Shown one piece after another: positions 48,140 to 61,669 of a stretch of 64,000 nucleotides of DNA. The notes below the pieces were generated by a model. The model saw only the letters and a program-made list of their open reading frames with translations. It was not told the origin of the DNA and searched no databases. The position numbers were made by a program, and so were the translations under genes. The first letter of the stretch is position 1, and each line of letters opens with the position of its first letter. Source of the DNA: Manis javanica (lineage: Eukaryota > Chordata > Mammalia > Pholidota > Manidae); NCBI RefSeq assembly GCF_040802235.1, contig NC_133166.1:5022001-5086000 (forward strand). The letters run 5' to 3'.

Positions 48140-48374
48140 GTAAGAATTTATGTTTTATTATGTTTTAAAATCTTAAGTCAACACAAAGATTTATGTAGTC
48201 AGGTTACCTTTAAAATGCATGTTTTTCTTATTTTTTTTATTCCTAGGACATAGTTTGAAGTTTGGTATGATAAACTTGAATTATAGTTCAGTTCTTCCAC
48301 CAACCGAGTGTTTAATCTTAGATGCATTGCTTAATTCTTTTTTCCTTAATCTGTAAATTGAGGACAGTAGAAAA

Positions 48375-48555
48375 GAAAAATTTAACATTTTATTATGGAA
48401 AATTTCAAACCTAAGCAAAATTTAGAGAATAGTGTAATGAATTATTAACCATAACATATGTGAACATATAACCATATGTTAGCATTACCAACTTCAAAAA
48501 TCATTAACTCAGGACCAATTTTGTTTATCTCTATTCCATCTATTCTACCAAGCCC
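48375..48555 (-). repeat. Old L1M 3' UTR fragment, antisense (intron 8)
   Basis: ACATTTTATTATGGAAAATTTC, AGAGAATAGTGTAATGAA and TAGCATTACCAACTTCAAAA match the antisense of a common old L1 3' region; related to the sequence at 61680. Confidence 0.55.
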
Positions 48556-48564
48556 AGTTTATAT

Positions 48565-51115
48565 TCAGACAGATGTATCCTTGATGAACATAGATGCAGA
48601 AATCTTCAATAAAATATTAGCAAACTGAACTCACCATTACACTAAAAGGATCATATACCATGATCAAGTGGGACTTATTCCAGAGATGCAAGGATGGTTC
48701 AGTATGCACAAACCAGTCAACATGATACACTACACTAACAAAATGAAGGATAAAAGTCATAGGATCATCTCAATAGATGCAGAAAAAGCATTTGACAAAA
48801 TTTAACATCCATTTGTGATAAAAACGCCCAACAAAATGGGTATAGAGCTAATGTACCTCAACACATAATAAAGGCCATATATGACAGGTCCACAGCTAAT
48901 ATTGTAGGCAATGTGAAAAGTTGACAGGTCAGGAATAAGCTCTAAACTCTAAGATTAGGAACAAGACAAAGATGCCCATGCTCACCACTTTTATTTCACA
49001 TAGTATTAGAAATCCTACCCAGAGCAATTAGGCAAAAAAAATAAATAAAAGGCAACCAAATTGGAAATGAAGAAGTAAAACTGTCATTACTTGCAGAGAC
49101 ATGATTATATATATAGATAATCTTAAAGACTTCACCAAAAACTGTTAGAACTAACAAATGAATTCAATAAAGTTGCAGAGTACAAAGCAAGTATACAAAA
49201 ACTGATTGTGTTCCTATAAACTAGCAATGGACTATCAGAAAGAGAAATTAAGAAAACAATCCCATTTATAATTGCATCATAAAGGGTAAAATACCTACGA
49301 ATAAATTTAACCAAGGAGGTGGGAGACCTGTATTCTAAAAACTAAAACACTGATGAATTGAAAACCACACACATAGATGGAAAGATACCCCATGTTCATG
49401 GATTAGAAAAATAAATATTGTTAGAATGTTCATATTACCCAAAGCAATATACAGATTCAGTGTAATCCTTACCAGAATTCCAATGGCATTCGTACAGATA
49501 CAGAACAGTCCTAAAATTTGTATGGAGCAACAAAAATCAAGTAACCAAAGCAACAGTACGAAAGAAGAACAAATCTGGAGATGTCACACACTCATTTCAA
49601 GCTATACTACAAAGCTGTACAAACTACAGAACAGTTTGGTATTTGGCATAAAAACAGACACAGAGATCAACAAAACACTAGAGAGCCCAGAAATAAGTCC
49701 AAGAGTATATGGTCAATTAGTATGTGACAAGGCAAGAATATACAATGGGGAAAGTATGGTCTTTTCAGTAAATAGTGTTGGGGAAACTGGACAGTCACAT
49801 GCAAAAGAATGAAACCAGACCACTATCTTACACCATACACAAAAATTAACTCAAAATGAATTAAAGCTTGAATGTAAAGCCTGAAACCAAAACATCACAT
49901 AGGCAGTGAGCTCCTTGACATACTCTTGGCATTGAATTCTTGGATCTGACTCCAAAAGCAAAAATAAACAAGTGAGATGACATCAAACTAAAAAGCTTCT
50001 GTACAGCAAAGGAGACCATCAACAAAATGAAAAGGCAAGCTACTGGATGGGAGAAAATATTTATAAATCATATACCTGATAAGGGGTTATTTTCAAAATA
50101 TATAAATAACTCAACTCAGTAGCAAAGAAAACATCTGATTAAAAATGGACACTGACTCTTAAATAGGCGTTTTCTTAGAGATGACATATAGATGGCCAAC
50201 ATCACTAATTATCAGGGAAATGCAACTCAAAACCACAGTGAGATACCACCTCATGCCTGTTTGAATGGCTATTATAAAAGAGACAAGACAAAACAAGTGT
50301 TGGCAAGGATACAGAAAAAAAGGAAGCCCTCGTGCACTGTTAGTGGAAATGTAAATTGGTGCAGCTACTATGGCAAACAATATGGAGGTTCCTCAAAAAA
50401 TTAAAAATAGAACTACCATATGATATAGCTACTCCACTTCTGGTATTTATCAAAAGGAAACAAAAAAACAAACTCAAAAAGATACATGCACCCCCATGTT
50501 CACTGCAGCATTCTTTACAACAGGCAAGATATGGAAACAACTTAAGTGTTCATTGATGGATGACTGGATAAAGAAGATGTGATATATATACAAAATGGAC
50601 TACTACTCAGCCATAGGAAAGAAGGAAATCTTGTCTTTTGTGACAACATGAGTGGACCTTGATAATAATGTATTATGCTAAATGAAATAAGTCAGAGAAA
50701 GTCAAATGCCATGATTCACTTATATCTGGAATCTGTAAAGCAGATAAAACAGAAATCTTAGATACAGAGAACAGGTAGATGGTTGCCAGAGTAGAAAGAG
50801 GTTGGTGGGCAGAGCAGGGTGGGCAGGTGGAATGGGTGAAGGGGGTGAAGAGTTGCAAGCTTCCAGATATAAATAAGTCATGGAGATGTACAGCATGGAC
50901 TATAGTCAATAATATTGTATTGCATATTTGAAAGCTGCCAAGAGAGTAAATATTAAAAGTTATCGAAAGAAAAAAACAGTTGTAACTTTGTACAGTTATG
51001 GATGGTAACTGGACTTGATGTGGTGATCACTTTGCAGGGTACATAAATATCAAAATATCCTGTAAACCTGAAGTTAATATAATGTTATATGCCAATTTTA
51101 CCTCAGTTTAAAAAA
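48565..51115 (+). mobile_element. Older L1 (L1MA-like), ORF2 part and 3' UTR (intron 8)
   Basis: A 2.5-kb + strand L1 fragment. It starts in the reverse transcriptase region (ATAGATGCAGAAATCTTCAA...), keeps the F-D-K-I-type region near 48780 and the broken ORF2 C-terminus (stops throughout). Its 3' UTR (CAGCATGGACTATAGTCAATA, GTGGTGATCACTTTGCAGG, TGCCAATTTTACCTCAGT) differs from the lineage L1s and is of an older type. It ends in an A-rich tail at 51105-51127. Confidence 0.85.
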
Positions 51116-51419
51116 GAAGGAAAAATACTCGGCATATTGTAAGCATTTAGAAAATACTTGTTATTAATATTACTTAATATCATTTACTGTGTTCTCAAGT
51201 CATATGGCTAAGAGATTTGACCTCTAAAGATTTGCCTGAAAATTTTAACTTTTCAACTAGCCTTTTTTTCCTTATCTTTAAAGGTTTTTTTTTTACATAA
51301 TGAAGATAATTTATTCATCTAACTAAGTTAGTAGATAATAGACACAGATGGGTAGATGTAGAATCAATTATAGACATATGTATACATGGGTTAGTATGCA
51401 TAATTTCCTAGCACTGTCT

Positions 51420-52430
51420 GCTGAGAGGCCTTATAAGCAGTGATACCCTAGTAGCAACGAGCACACTCAGCTCCCAGATCTTGATTTCTAAATACCATTC
51501 TTCAGTATAAAAGAACCAAAGTTCTTAGGAGAAGTGGCTGATTCTAGGGCTGAAGAAAGGAAATTCAAACTGAGTCTGGAGCATCTTGTTCCAGAAAATA
51601 TGGAAGTGCTCAAAAAAAGCAAAAGAATGGAGTCCTGTCAAAGAAACACAGGAACCAACCTGATAGAATTTATTATGAGCTAAGCTAAAACAATATCAGT
51701 AACTAAATAGCAGAATTTCGGATTCATACTCCAAAGTGTAAAACAAATATACAGGATTCCATACTAACATAACTAAATGATTAAATAAATAAGTACACAA
51801 AGGGGGATATCCAAATAATTTATGTAGGCACTCACCCTCCAGCAGGCGTAACTCAATCTCCCGTGGTCCCTGGAATTAGGGACTTGCTTCCAGTGACTAG
51901 AGTACAGTGAGGGGGAAGAAGAGAACTTTAAAGCAGAGAAACCTGGCAGACATGCCTCTACCAAGTGAACGAAGTTAACTTTACCAGTGATAAATTATGT
52001 TAATAGCATGTGTGGTGGGAACTTCACATATCACTTCTGTAGTATCCTTTTCTAAAACCTGTAATCTCAGCCTAGTCATGAGGAAAACATCAAACAAATA
52101 CAGACAGAAATCATTATACCAAATACCTAACCAATGTACCTCAAAATTCAGATAATGAACAATAAGGGAAGATTGAGAAACTCTCAGAGACCGGAGGAGA
52201 CTAAGGAGACATGGCAACAAAATGCGGTGTGGTATCCTGGATGTGGGACCCTGGAACAGAAGAAGGATATTAGTGGAGAATCTAGTGAAATTAAAGTTTG
52301 GAGTTTAATAGTAATGTACCAATGCCAGGGGAGGGGAGTGCGGGGAGGGGAGATGTATAATGCAGTGGTCTGTTTATCTTTGCAACTTTTCTATACATCT
52401 AAAATTATTCCAGAATAAAAACTTGTTTTT
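51420..52430 (+). repeat. Old L1M-type 3' region (intron 8)
   Basis: The end GCAACTTTTCTATACATCTAAA then ATTATTCCAGAATAAAAACT is the standard old L1M 3' terminus. Upstream AGAAACACAGGAACCAACCTG also fits. Diverged, boundaries approximate. Confidence 0.55.
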
Positions 52431-52657
52431 AAAAAACTGACAAATTTGTCTGCTACAAGCTGATTTGAAACATTTCTCAGAGTTAAAAAATCTGTAATGT
52501 AAAAAATACATATGACACCTAAGAAAAAACACGTTAACAATCATGTTTTTAAAGGAAAAACGATTTGCATATTACTGTAGAAAGATTAATTTGTGTATAT
52601 GTAAGACAGGATACAAGATTGTTTAAATTACTCATATTACTTGCATTCTCTTCTTAG

Positions 52658-52827
52658 GTCCTTCCATTGGAAAATCAAATGAAAGAATCAAAACGCTTCC
52701 CCCAAGCATTGAATATTGGAATGGGAATTGTTACAACTTTGTATGTAACATTAGCTACTTTAGGATATATGTGTTTCCGTGATGAAATCAAAGGCAGTAT
52801 AACTTTAAATCTTCCACAGGATGTATG
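52658..52827 (+). CDS. SLC36A4: SLC36A4 coding exon 9 (residues 289-345)
   Basis: Encodes the end of the preceding helix ([15 protein letters not shown], conserved across PAT1-4), a further membrane helix ([20 protein letters not shown]) and the SITLNLP loop. The acceptor TTCTTAG precedes 52658, and the donor GTAAGT begins at 52828. It ends after two bases of Trp345. It reads CFRDE where I recall CFHDE in human. Confidence 0.97.
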
Positions 52828-55244
52828 GTAAGTAGATATGAGTTTGTTAATCCTCATTTATGTATTGTGTAGATAAAGCTTACCAATATTTGATGATAAA
52901 GGTGTATCCGTGGATTTATGGTTTAAACATTTAAAATTTTTATTGTGATTTCTTTATTTGTGTAAGCTGGAATTTTTTTCATAATCTGAAGAGAAGAACA
53001 TCTATGATTATTTTACAGATCTTTGTGGAATTTTTTTCGAAAGATTAAAAATTGTAGGATGTTCCAGATTTGAGTAAAGTATGAGTAAAAAATGTATCCT
53101 TTTAATGTGGATTCACTTTAATTAAAAAATTTAATGCCCTTTTTGCCAAAAAAATCCAACACTTTGGGTTCCTGATAAAATAATATAACCCCTCACCTAT
53201 GGCCCTCAATATCTTAACTGATCAGTTTTAATACTGCATGTACTCCAAGTCCCTTAAGAACACAGGACACATTACAAATAAAATAAAATAATATGGTACA
53301 CCTTAGTATTCTCCTTAATATTAGAACCATATTCTGCTAAGTGAAGAAATATATAGGGTTTTCCCTTCTTCCACAGATTGGTCTTTGGAGATTTAAAAAG
53401 ATACTGGCAGTGATTGCCACACAGACTTGCATATTTGTAAAATAGAAGATAACTCTTAGTTTTGATAAATGCAAAGAATAAATGCTATATTGCTGGTTTA
53501 ATTAATGTCATGCTTTGGTGGCTTGAAAAGAGGCCTATGAAACCTTAAATGTTAAATATTTTATCTTCTAACTGCATCCTGGTGAGAATTTGTCTCCCAT
53601 TCAGTAATGATTTGTATTCTGGGTCTTTATTGGAGTCAAAAACATTGTTGGAACAAATGTATGTAGGAAGCCATTTATGGTGGAGGGAATGTACCTAGAA
53701 TAGTTTCCAGTTGCACAAGGAGCACACATGCAGTGTATTTACCTTTTTTTTTTTGTAGATTTACTTTAGTTATGATGTAGTTTATGAATGTATTCCAAGA
53801 TGGAAAGGTTTTGAACATTATACATATATTTCAAGCTGGAGGCAGGATTACAGGCAAGATACATGTTACAGTTGATTATATACTTTAAATGTACCTCTTT
53901 GTTCTTTTTTGTAATAGTTTAAAAAAGTTTTTTTTTTCCTTTTTGTACTATGTACTGGAAGCCTAAGGAGACTAATAGGAGGATAAAGGCTAAAAATTAT
54001 GGTAGTATAGTTCCTCTTTTCAAATACTATACAATGCCTGGAAAATAGAATGGTATTTTCCCCACTTAGAATAATATTTACACTAAATATTAAAAATGAT
54101 TTTGTAAATAAATTTGACAAGCACTTTTAATGTCAAATTTATAAAATGTGGGAAGAAACAATTGCCAAATCATTCCCTATTCTTATTCACCAAAGTATTT
54201 AAAGAAAACCTTAAGGGAGAAGGGACTGAAGTGGGAGTATGCATGCATATCAGGTTAAGATGTTCGCATCCCCAGAGAGCTAAGATCCTGGTGAAGTAAC
54301 AGTGACAAGAGTGAGTGGAGAAAGCTTTTATTCATCTTGAGGGGGTGATACCATCTCTGCAGTAGCTCTAATTGAAGCCTTCCCTTTCTCTGCATCCCTT
54401 TCCCACCTCTCTCCTTAGCCCTCAATTACTTTGGCTTTCCAGTTAGAATAGAACTAGTTGTAAGTCTTGATTAAAAAGGGACTATTCGATCATAGTTTCT
54501 TTTTAAGAAGGCTTAGCTGGATTCCTGCCTGGAGAAAAGCCTTGTACAGGTATCCTAAGAAACAAACATCTGGGAAAACAGGGAAGCAAGTCAAGATAAA
54601 TATTCTCCATCAGAGAACCTCTGTTGTGTACTTCTTTTTCATTGTGGAGATAAGCCTTTTGTAGCCCGCAGTCTACTTCTTTTTGGACTCTGAGCTGGGA
54701 CAATTAAAACAATAGCCACAGCTGCGGGGTAATGGAGAGGAGATGCTTATCTTTGTATAGTGATGGTCTTCTGTAAAATGAGAAGTTAGGACTGGAGTAA
54801 TCACAGGATTATAACCTACAGTTTCCTCCCTGTTACATTAATGTGTGAGTCTCTTCCCTTCTTTCTCTGTGTGTCAGACAATAGGCCACGAAAGTTAGAG
54901 AAAGTGCAGTGTACTCTTTATTAATAGCTAAGTATGTAAGCTAGTGACTGTCACAAGGGCCCAGGGAACTGATAGCTACTAACTATGAGAAGCTGTAAAG
55001 GGTTTTTGATCCCATATTGACTTAAAGTCAGAGTTCACAAGGTATATTTCCCCAAGAAAAGACTGAATTAGAAAGCAGCTGCTGGATAAAAACAAGTATG
55101 TATTAGAGAGGCTTGAAGCTATTATTTATTACCCTCAATCTATCTTTTAAAACTAGCTTTGACTAATATTGTTCAGTGTATTGCATTTAGCTTTTGAAGT
55201 AAGGAGTATATTTTAAAGATGATGATGAAGTAAATTCATAATTC
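52828..55244. other. Intron 9, first part, no recognised element
   Basis: Mostly unique-looking AT-rich sequence. Short open frames lack any recognised product. Confidence 0.4.
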
Positions 55245-55370
55245 TGAGCTAGAACCAGGGTTCCTTGATGGCAGGAACCCTGCATCTTCTAGATTTATGA
55301 TGAATCTCCACAGTCTAGCACATTGCTCAGCACCTAAGAGGCACTCAGTAAATGTTTGTTAAATGGTATT
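55245..55370 (+). repeat. L2 3' end (intron 9)
   Basis: GATGGCAGGAACCCTGCATCTTC, CACAGTCTAGCACATTGCTCAG, and GGCACTCAGTAAATGTTTGTTAAATG are the terminal L2 blocks. Confidence 0.75.
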
Positions 55371-57830
55371 ACAGGTTTAAAAACATTTCCCTTAGTACCT
55401 AATAATATAACCAAGGCACCACTATTAGTTCTAGTTGAGTGATATTTTAGCAGTGTTTTTCTAAGATTTCCACTATTGTAACCCAAACAGCAGAGGAGAG
55501 TGTGAAAAAAAGCATTCCCTTAGGAGTCTTGGGACTCAAGCATAAGTCAATTTAAAAAGTCATTAAAGAGTACACCTATTGCATTCTAGTTTATAATTTT
55601 TATGTTGCTTTTTATATAAAAATGACTTCCCCTCACAAAAACCCTTGAGTAAAATTGGTGCTTCCGGAAGATCCACCAGGCTTAACCTCTGGCCTAGGAA
55701 GCCCCAGCACACTGCTGCCCTCTAGCGGGGAATGTGTACGCTGAGGGAAAAGCATAGGTGCAGGGCAGTTACAAGGAAAATACGCAAGGGTAAATAATGA
55801 ACCTCTGGAATTCTGGACTTCAAAAATCTATACAAATAAAGTCATTCTAGTAACAATAACATAGACCATGAAATGATGTTCCTTTTCATCTGGGTTGATT
55901 TGAAGAATTTTTCATATTACTTTATTTAGGTAGGCTCTTTCACACAAATGGTCTCAGTTTTTGACATATGTTACTATATATTGCTTAAAAATACAGATGT
56001 CAAATACAGTGTGCCCTTGATGTAGAAAAGAAGTAAAAGTGGAAGAGTTGATTCTAAAAGACTGCAGCACTTTTCTTAAATGCTCTTATCTATATGACTC
56101 CTCTTTGGTTGATAATTAGCAAGTATTCCAGTTTATAAAAGACCCAACCATTTTATTTCCCATTTTTACTGTGGGTAACACCAAATAATAGTAATTGTGT
56201 ATACTGATATTTTTATATTAATAATAACCAGATGCTTAGCTTACATAACTTATTTTAAATCAGGAAATATGTAATTATATTCATAATGATGTGTTCTTAA
56301 ATATATTGCTAACCATATTTTTAAAACATGTAAGTTAAAAGATAATTAGTAAAAATGTTCTAATAATAAGCTAATAAGAACATTCACTTAATTCTACACA
56401 ATTACATATCAGAATATATGAAGCAGGAGTCTTTCAGTTATTTTGTACATTTCGGTAGCTTGACCATTTATGTTTAAACTGTAAGCCTCCGCTGGGAAAT
56501 AAATTCTGAAATTGTTCTAAAATTAAAATTTTGCTATTGCTAACCTTAAGGAGTTCCCTCTTTCTTTAATTATTCTGTTTGTACTATTTTCACATCTATT
56601 TCTACTCAGCTTTTTTCCTTCCTTGTTCTCACTCCTATGATGAATACTTTATAGGAAGAGACTTACTGAATTCTTTCTAATTTGGCCACAGTTTGGAGAA
56701 CTGTTTATAATCTCTACTACTTTATGTCTCAAAACATCATAAATAAGCTTAAAGTCTCATTACTGTGAAGGCTTTCTTTACCAAAACTGACAAGTAGAAC
56801 TGCTCAGTGGAAAGATTGTGGCTCTCAGTGAGGTTTCTACTGAAACAGAATATAGGTGTTAATCACTACCGCTGATGCTGAGGCACATTTGATCCATAAG
56901 CTCCTCTCCAGTTTGTTTCTTAAATAATACAAGAGTGATTGAGATTTTCTTTTCATTGTTGTAAAATATTCAAGTTTTCAGAAAATACGTATGTTACATA
57001 TAATTTCATTATCTGTACCCCAAGGGAGTACCTATAGTGTCCCTCTCGGTCCTACAAGTCTACATTTTCTCTCTCTGTCATTATCAATATTTAAAAGGTC
57101 TTTTGCCACACAAAAGGAAGTTTACTGAAGTCTTTGTCAAGGCACATATGTTGAGCTTTGACAGGAAGCTCTCTATAATGTAGAAATCTCAAGATATTCA
57201 TAAAACTGAAGATTGCTGTGCTATTTTAAAGCACTGGGCCTCAAAAAGATAAATTTACTTGGACAAAACAACAACCACCCAGTCCAACAATTTATTTCTC
57301 TTAGCAATATAACTCTAAATAGGTAAGAGAATTATATAGGCATATCCCTGTATAATCTAGAGAACTTTGCAGGTTGAAACCATTTTGATGCCCCCCTTAG
57401 GACTTAAGAATGATGACATTTCTGCAACTAATGACATACCTACCAACATTTTCAAGCAAGGAGAACTATAACTCAGAGTCCATTATGAAGTTTTTCTTCT
57501 ATGGATAGGTCGTTGAGATATCAAAGACACATAGAATGTTCAATTTTTTGAAAGAAAGTTGAGGAAACATTAGCTCTTCATGGGGCTAAGCCTAACCTTC
57601 AGAACACTGGCTTAGCTTAATATGAACCCTTTCCAACAATAGGTTTGTCAAAATGAATTGTCCATTTATCATCTAGAAATTTAGTAGAGATCATCTGGCT
57701 ATTTTAATAAACAAGCATTTAATTGGTAAGTTATTGGCCTAGTGTGTATTGGGTTTCTTGTCTATCTTAACACTAAAAATAAAAAGGAAGAAAGCCAGAT
57801 TTATATTAAGAAACATGGATAAACCTGTAA
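55371..57830. other. Intron 9, second part, no recognised element
   Basis: AT-rich, no named repeat and no exon candidates. Confidence 0.4.
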
Positions 57831-57834
57831 GTCT

Positions 57835-58230
57835 TTATGCCATGTGAAATAAGCCAGACAGAGAAAAACAAATACCGCATGGCTTCACTTAACGTGTGGA
57901 ATCTAAAAAAAAATGTCAAACATAAGAGAGTAGACTGGTGGTTGCCAGGGGCTGTTGGATGGGGGAGAATTTTGTAAAAAGGTGTAACCATTCAGTTAGA
58001 AAATGAATACAGTCTGAGGATCTAATGTATAATGGGGTGACTATAGTTTATAGCACTATAGCATGTAATTGAAATTTGCTGAGAGTAGATGCAAAGTGTT
58101 CTCACACACACAAAAAAAAAGGCAAGTACATGGGATGATATATGTGTTAATTAACTTGATTGTAGGAGTCCTACAGAAAATCATCATATTGTACACCTTA
58201 AATACATTACAATTTTTATTTTAGTAAAAG
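57835..58230 (+). mobile_element. Older L1 3' fragment (intron 9)
   Basis: GTGAAATAAGCCAGACAGAG, ACTGGTGGTTGCCAGGGGC, TAATGGGGTGACTATAGTTTA and ATATTGTACACCTTAAATAC form a standard old L1 ORF2-end/3' UTR. It ends about 130 bp before the exon 10 acceptor. Confidence 0.8.
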
Positions 58231-58357
58231 TAAATTACCTCTTTCAAAGCACAAATAATAATTAATTAACTAAATATATTACAATTTTATTTGTCAGTTA
58301 TGCCTCATTAAATCTGTGGGAAAAAGGAATGACAAAATTTTGAAATTTTTTCAACAG

Positions 58358-58527
58358 GTTATATCAATCAGTGAAAATTCTGTATTCCTTTGGCATCTTT
58401 GTGACATATTCAATTCAGTTCTATGTTCCAGCAGAGATCATTATCCCTGTGATCACATCCAAAGTTCATGCTAAATGGAAGCAAATCTGTGAATTCGTGA
58501 TAAGGTCCTTCTTGGTTAGTGTTACTT
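58358..58527 (+). CDS. SLC36A4: SLC36A4 coding exon 10 (residues 345-402)
   Basis: Encodes the helix [20 protein letters not shown] with the PAEIIIP motif conserved in SLC36 proteins, then a cytosolic loop and the start of the next helix. The acceptor TCAACAG precedes 58358, and the donor GTAAGT begins at 58528. It ends after one base of Cys402. Two positions read Val (376 and 392) where I remember Gly in the human protein. The frame and splice sites are intact, so these are substitutions, not damage. Confidence 0.96.
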
Positions 58528-59044
58528 GTAAGTATCACTACATATTTCTAACATAATTTTTATTGTTGAATTTCTTCTAATGAAGCTACTTAAAGTATAT
58601 TTTTAAGTATTTTTTAAACAGTTTTACTTACCTAGCTGGGATATTATTTGGTTTACAATTATTTTACTATATAATAAAAACACAAACGAGATCCCATCAC
58701 ACTTTTAAAGGAACTGAAACAAATTTTTATTTTGAAAATAACATGAGTGGTGATTAAAATATAAGTATTTTTAAATCAGATGTGTAAGGGACCCTTTAGA
58801 TATAAAGGGTTAGTTTGGTTCTAGTCTCTCTCAGGTTTTTTATGTCCGCTAACTTGTGTATATTTAACAGTTCGACTCTGTGTCACCTACAGGAATGGCT
58901 TTTGTTTTGTTTGGGTCTTTAATAATTTCAGTGGTTTTATTTTACTTATTTGAAGGGGTGCATGTACTCTCTGATTAAGGCTTTACATAAAATGCCTCCA
59001 CAAGACAGCATAACAATAGAGACTTGTGTTGAGGGAGCTTGAGT

Positions 59045-59320
59045 TTGGTACAGTGGAGAGAGTGTGAGCTTTGGGGTCACAAACCCAGGTCTGCCACTTA
59101 CTCGGTTGTTGTCTTTAGGCAAGTTACGTGCCATCTTTGAGCCCCTCTTTCCTCAACTATGAAAGGGAGGTAAGACTTCTTTGTGGCATTTTTTTGTCAG
59201 GTCTGAAAATATTACCCAAGTAGCTGGAAGGTATTACTATCCTTATTGTCACCATTATTATCATAACCACAAATACATGGATGACTGCAACACTGAACTA
59301 ATTAATGGGATTGCCTGGAA
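59045..59320 (+). repeat. MIR SINE (intron 10)
   Basis: GTACAGTGGAGAGAGTGTGAG, CACAAACCCAGGTCTGCCACTT, AGGCAAGTTACGTGCCATC and TCCTCAACTATGAAAGGG, in MIR order. Confidence 0.75.
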
Positions 59321-61198
59321 TGTACCAGGGACCAGATCACTGGTGTTCTGGGGAACACGTGCTTTAGAAGTTCTGTGTGCGAGACTACTGACTATCTTGG
59401 CCCATTCAGGGTTAGATGATAGTAGAGCTAGAAATTCTGGGCAGTTCTGTAAATTACATTGAGTGCCATAGATGGAGCTTATGCCTAGATTTAAAGAATT
59501 GAGTGTATTACATTTTGTTTGAAGAGAAAGCAAAGCTGGGAAAAGCAGATAAAACCTATTTTTCAAAGTAATCATATAAATGAATTATATCAACTAATAA
59601 GGGAGATCATATTGAAGAATGAAGTCATTAAAGCCCTACTCTGATGACTAGTGGAACATTCAGTAGGATATAGTTATTTTAAAACTCTCAGGCCTGTGTT
59701 TTGATTCCATGTTTGAAATGACTCAGCAAAATGTGTTAAATACTATGTATTTTGTTATTGCCTGATTTCACTGATCCTTCTGTTTCTAATTTGAAAAGTC
59801 CTTGGCTTTATGTATGTTTCCTGCTCTTAGTACACTATTACTGCATAAGTACCAAAAGCATAATCTTCAATAGTTTGTAGAATGCTAGAGAAGACACACT
59901 AAAATCCTTAAAGTTAATTGCCACTGCAAATGAGAAACAGTACCATTCTGTATCCTAATATTCTGTCCTAGAGTCAGTAGGTATGTGGAGAGCACCATTA
60001 ACTATTTGTATAATTAAAATTATGTGCTGGAGTATTGCCCACAGTTTCATTGTTGATGTTACAGCATCAAGTACTTTATTTATTTTCTCTGATATATCTA
60101 CTTTCACCCTTCAGATGGAAAGAATGGACTTAAAATAGGCTTTTTTTTCTATATCAGAGGAAGATTTGTACTCTAAGGATATACTCTTTTTCTCTATAAT
60201 ACAGTTTTGGCAAATGCTAAATAAGCTAATTAGTATTTAATAGACCTATTCATAATAACTGTAAACAACATAAAGCAACATATTTATAGTAATCCTATAG
60301 TGAATATTTGTAGTGAATAGACTATATTCCAAACTATGCTTTGGCTTACTGGTTTTGTATTTTGAGTTCATGTTGGATTTGCCTAAGATATGTAAACTTC
60401 TCTTCCTTGTCTATTAATAATATTACCAAATAACATTTCAAGCCATTTTTACCAGCAAATGTTTATTGGTTGCTTACATAATATTTATAGGATGTCTTTA
60501 TCTAATTGACAAATTTCATGGTTTAAAAGTATTTGATAAATGGAATTTTAGGCTAAATGAATGAATTCTAAAATTCTATAGTGTACCATCACATGATTTT
60601 TCAACATTTTTTCACCTGATTTACAAGTGACAGCTTGGATTGTTGAGAAACATTAATGAGGAAAAATGGATCCCCAAATGAAAAACTCTTCATGTGGGAA
60701 GGTGTTAGTCAGGTTTGTCTGGCCTTCCTTTTATACTGCCACCTACTGTATGGAGGTGAAGTATGTAATGAATGTATTCAGTGAATTTTGAAAGGTCCTA
60801 ATACTGTTGGAGATTTATGCTTTCTAGTTCCCTTGAGAGAAATATTAAAGAGATGTAGCAAGCATCCATTAAATAGGGAATCCACTTTATAAAACATTTC
60901 TAGTTCCAAATTCTTCAAAATCAGCTATTTTATTTATGAAAGTTTATTTCACTCTAGTCCAGTAGGTGTGAGGCTAGGTTTATAATATCAAAATAATTTT
61001 TAGGGTTTTAGCTTTCATGTAATTTAAATGGAAAATAATAGCTTGTTGTTCTGAGAAATGTGGTGGTTCCAAGTTAATCCCACATCCTCCTGAAAGACAC
61101 TGAGAGCTGCAAAGGGAATAAGAGAAGGTAGAAGAACTGTAAAGTAAAAATTAAGTAGAGAAATCATTAGAAACTAAAGACTTAATTACAAAGAGCAC
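59321..61198. other. Intron 10 middle, no recognised element
   Basis: AT-rich, no named repeat and no exon candidates. Confidence 0.4.
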
Positions 61199-61275
61199 AA
61201 GTTAAATCATATATAATATAGATTTTATACATACATATTTTACATATATATAGTTTATATATATAGACACACACC
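61199..61275. repeat. AT/ACAT-rich simple sequence
   Basis: ATATATAATATAG, ACATACATATTTTACATATATATAG and TATATATATAG tracts, then ACACACACC. Confidence 0.6.
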
Positions 61276-61669
61276 GCAGAAAGTTCAGCAAGAGACAAAG
61301 ACTGTACAAATGAGAACAGCAAAAAGACATAAACTTAGAAATGAAAGAGAGGGATAATAAAGATTAGAGAGGAAAATGATAGCTTTAGAAGACAAACAGG
61401 AGGGCCAACACACACAACTGGAGTCCTCAAAGCCAGAGCTCCAGTGATGTGACCATCACTGGTGGCGATGGAGAATTAGTCACAGCTTGCACATGGGCCA
61501 ACTCTGTTGTTATTTCTGGTGGCCACTCCAAACTAACAACAAATTTTGTAAACCTTCCTGTGTTGATATCTTTTGGTAAGATAAAGATAAAATAAGAGAG
61601 TACCAGATCAAAACTTGCAGAAAACAAGTCAGTGGTTTAGAAGAAAATCCTGTTGGTAATAGTGGTACT

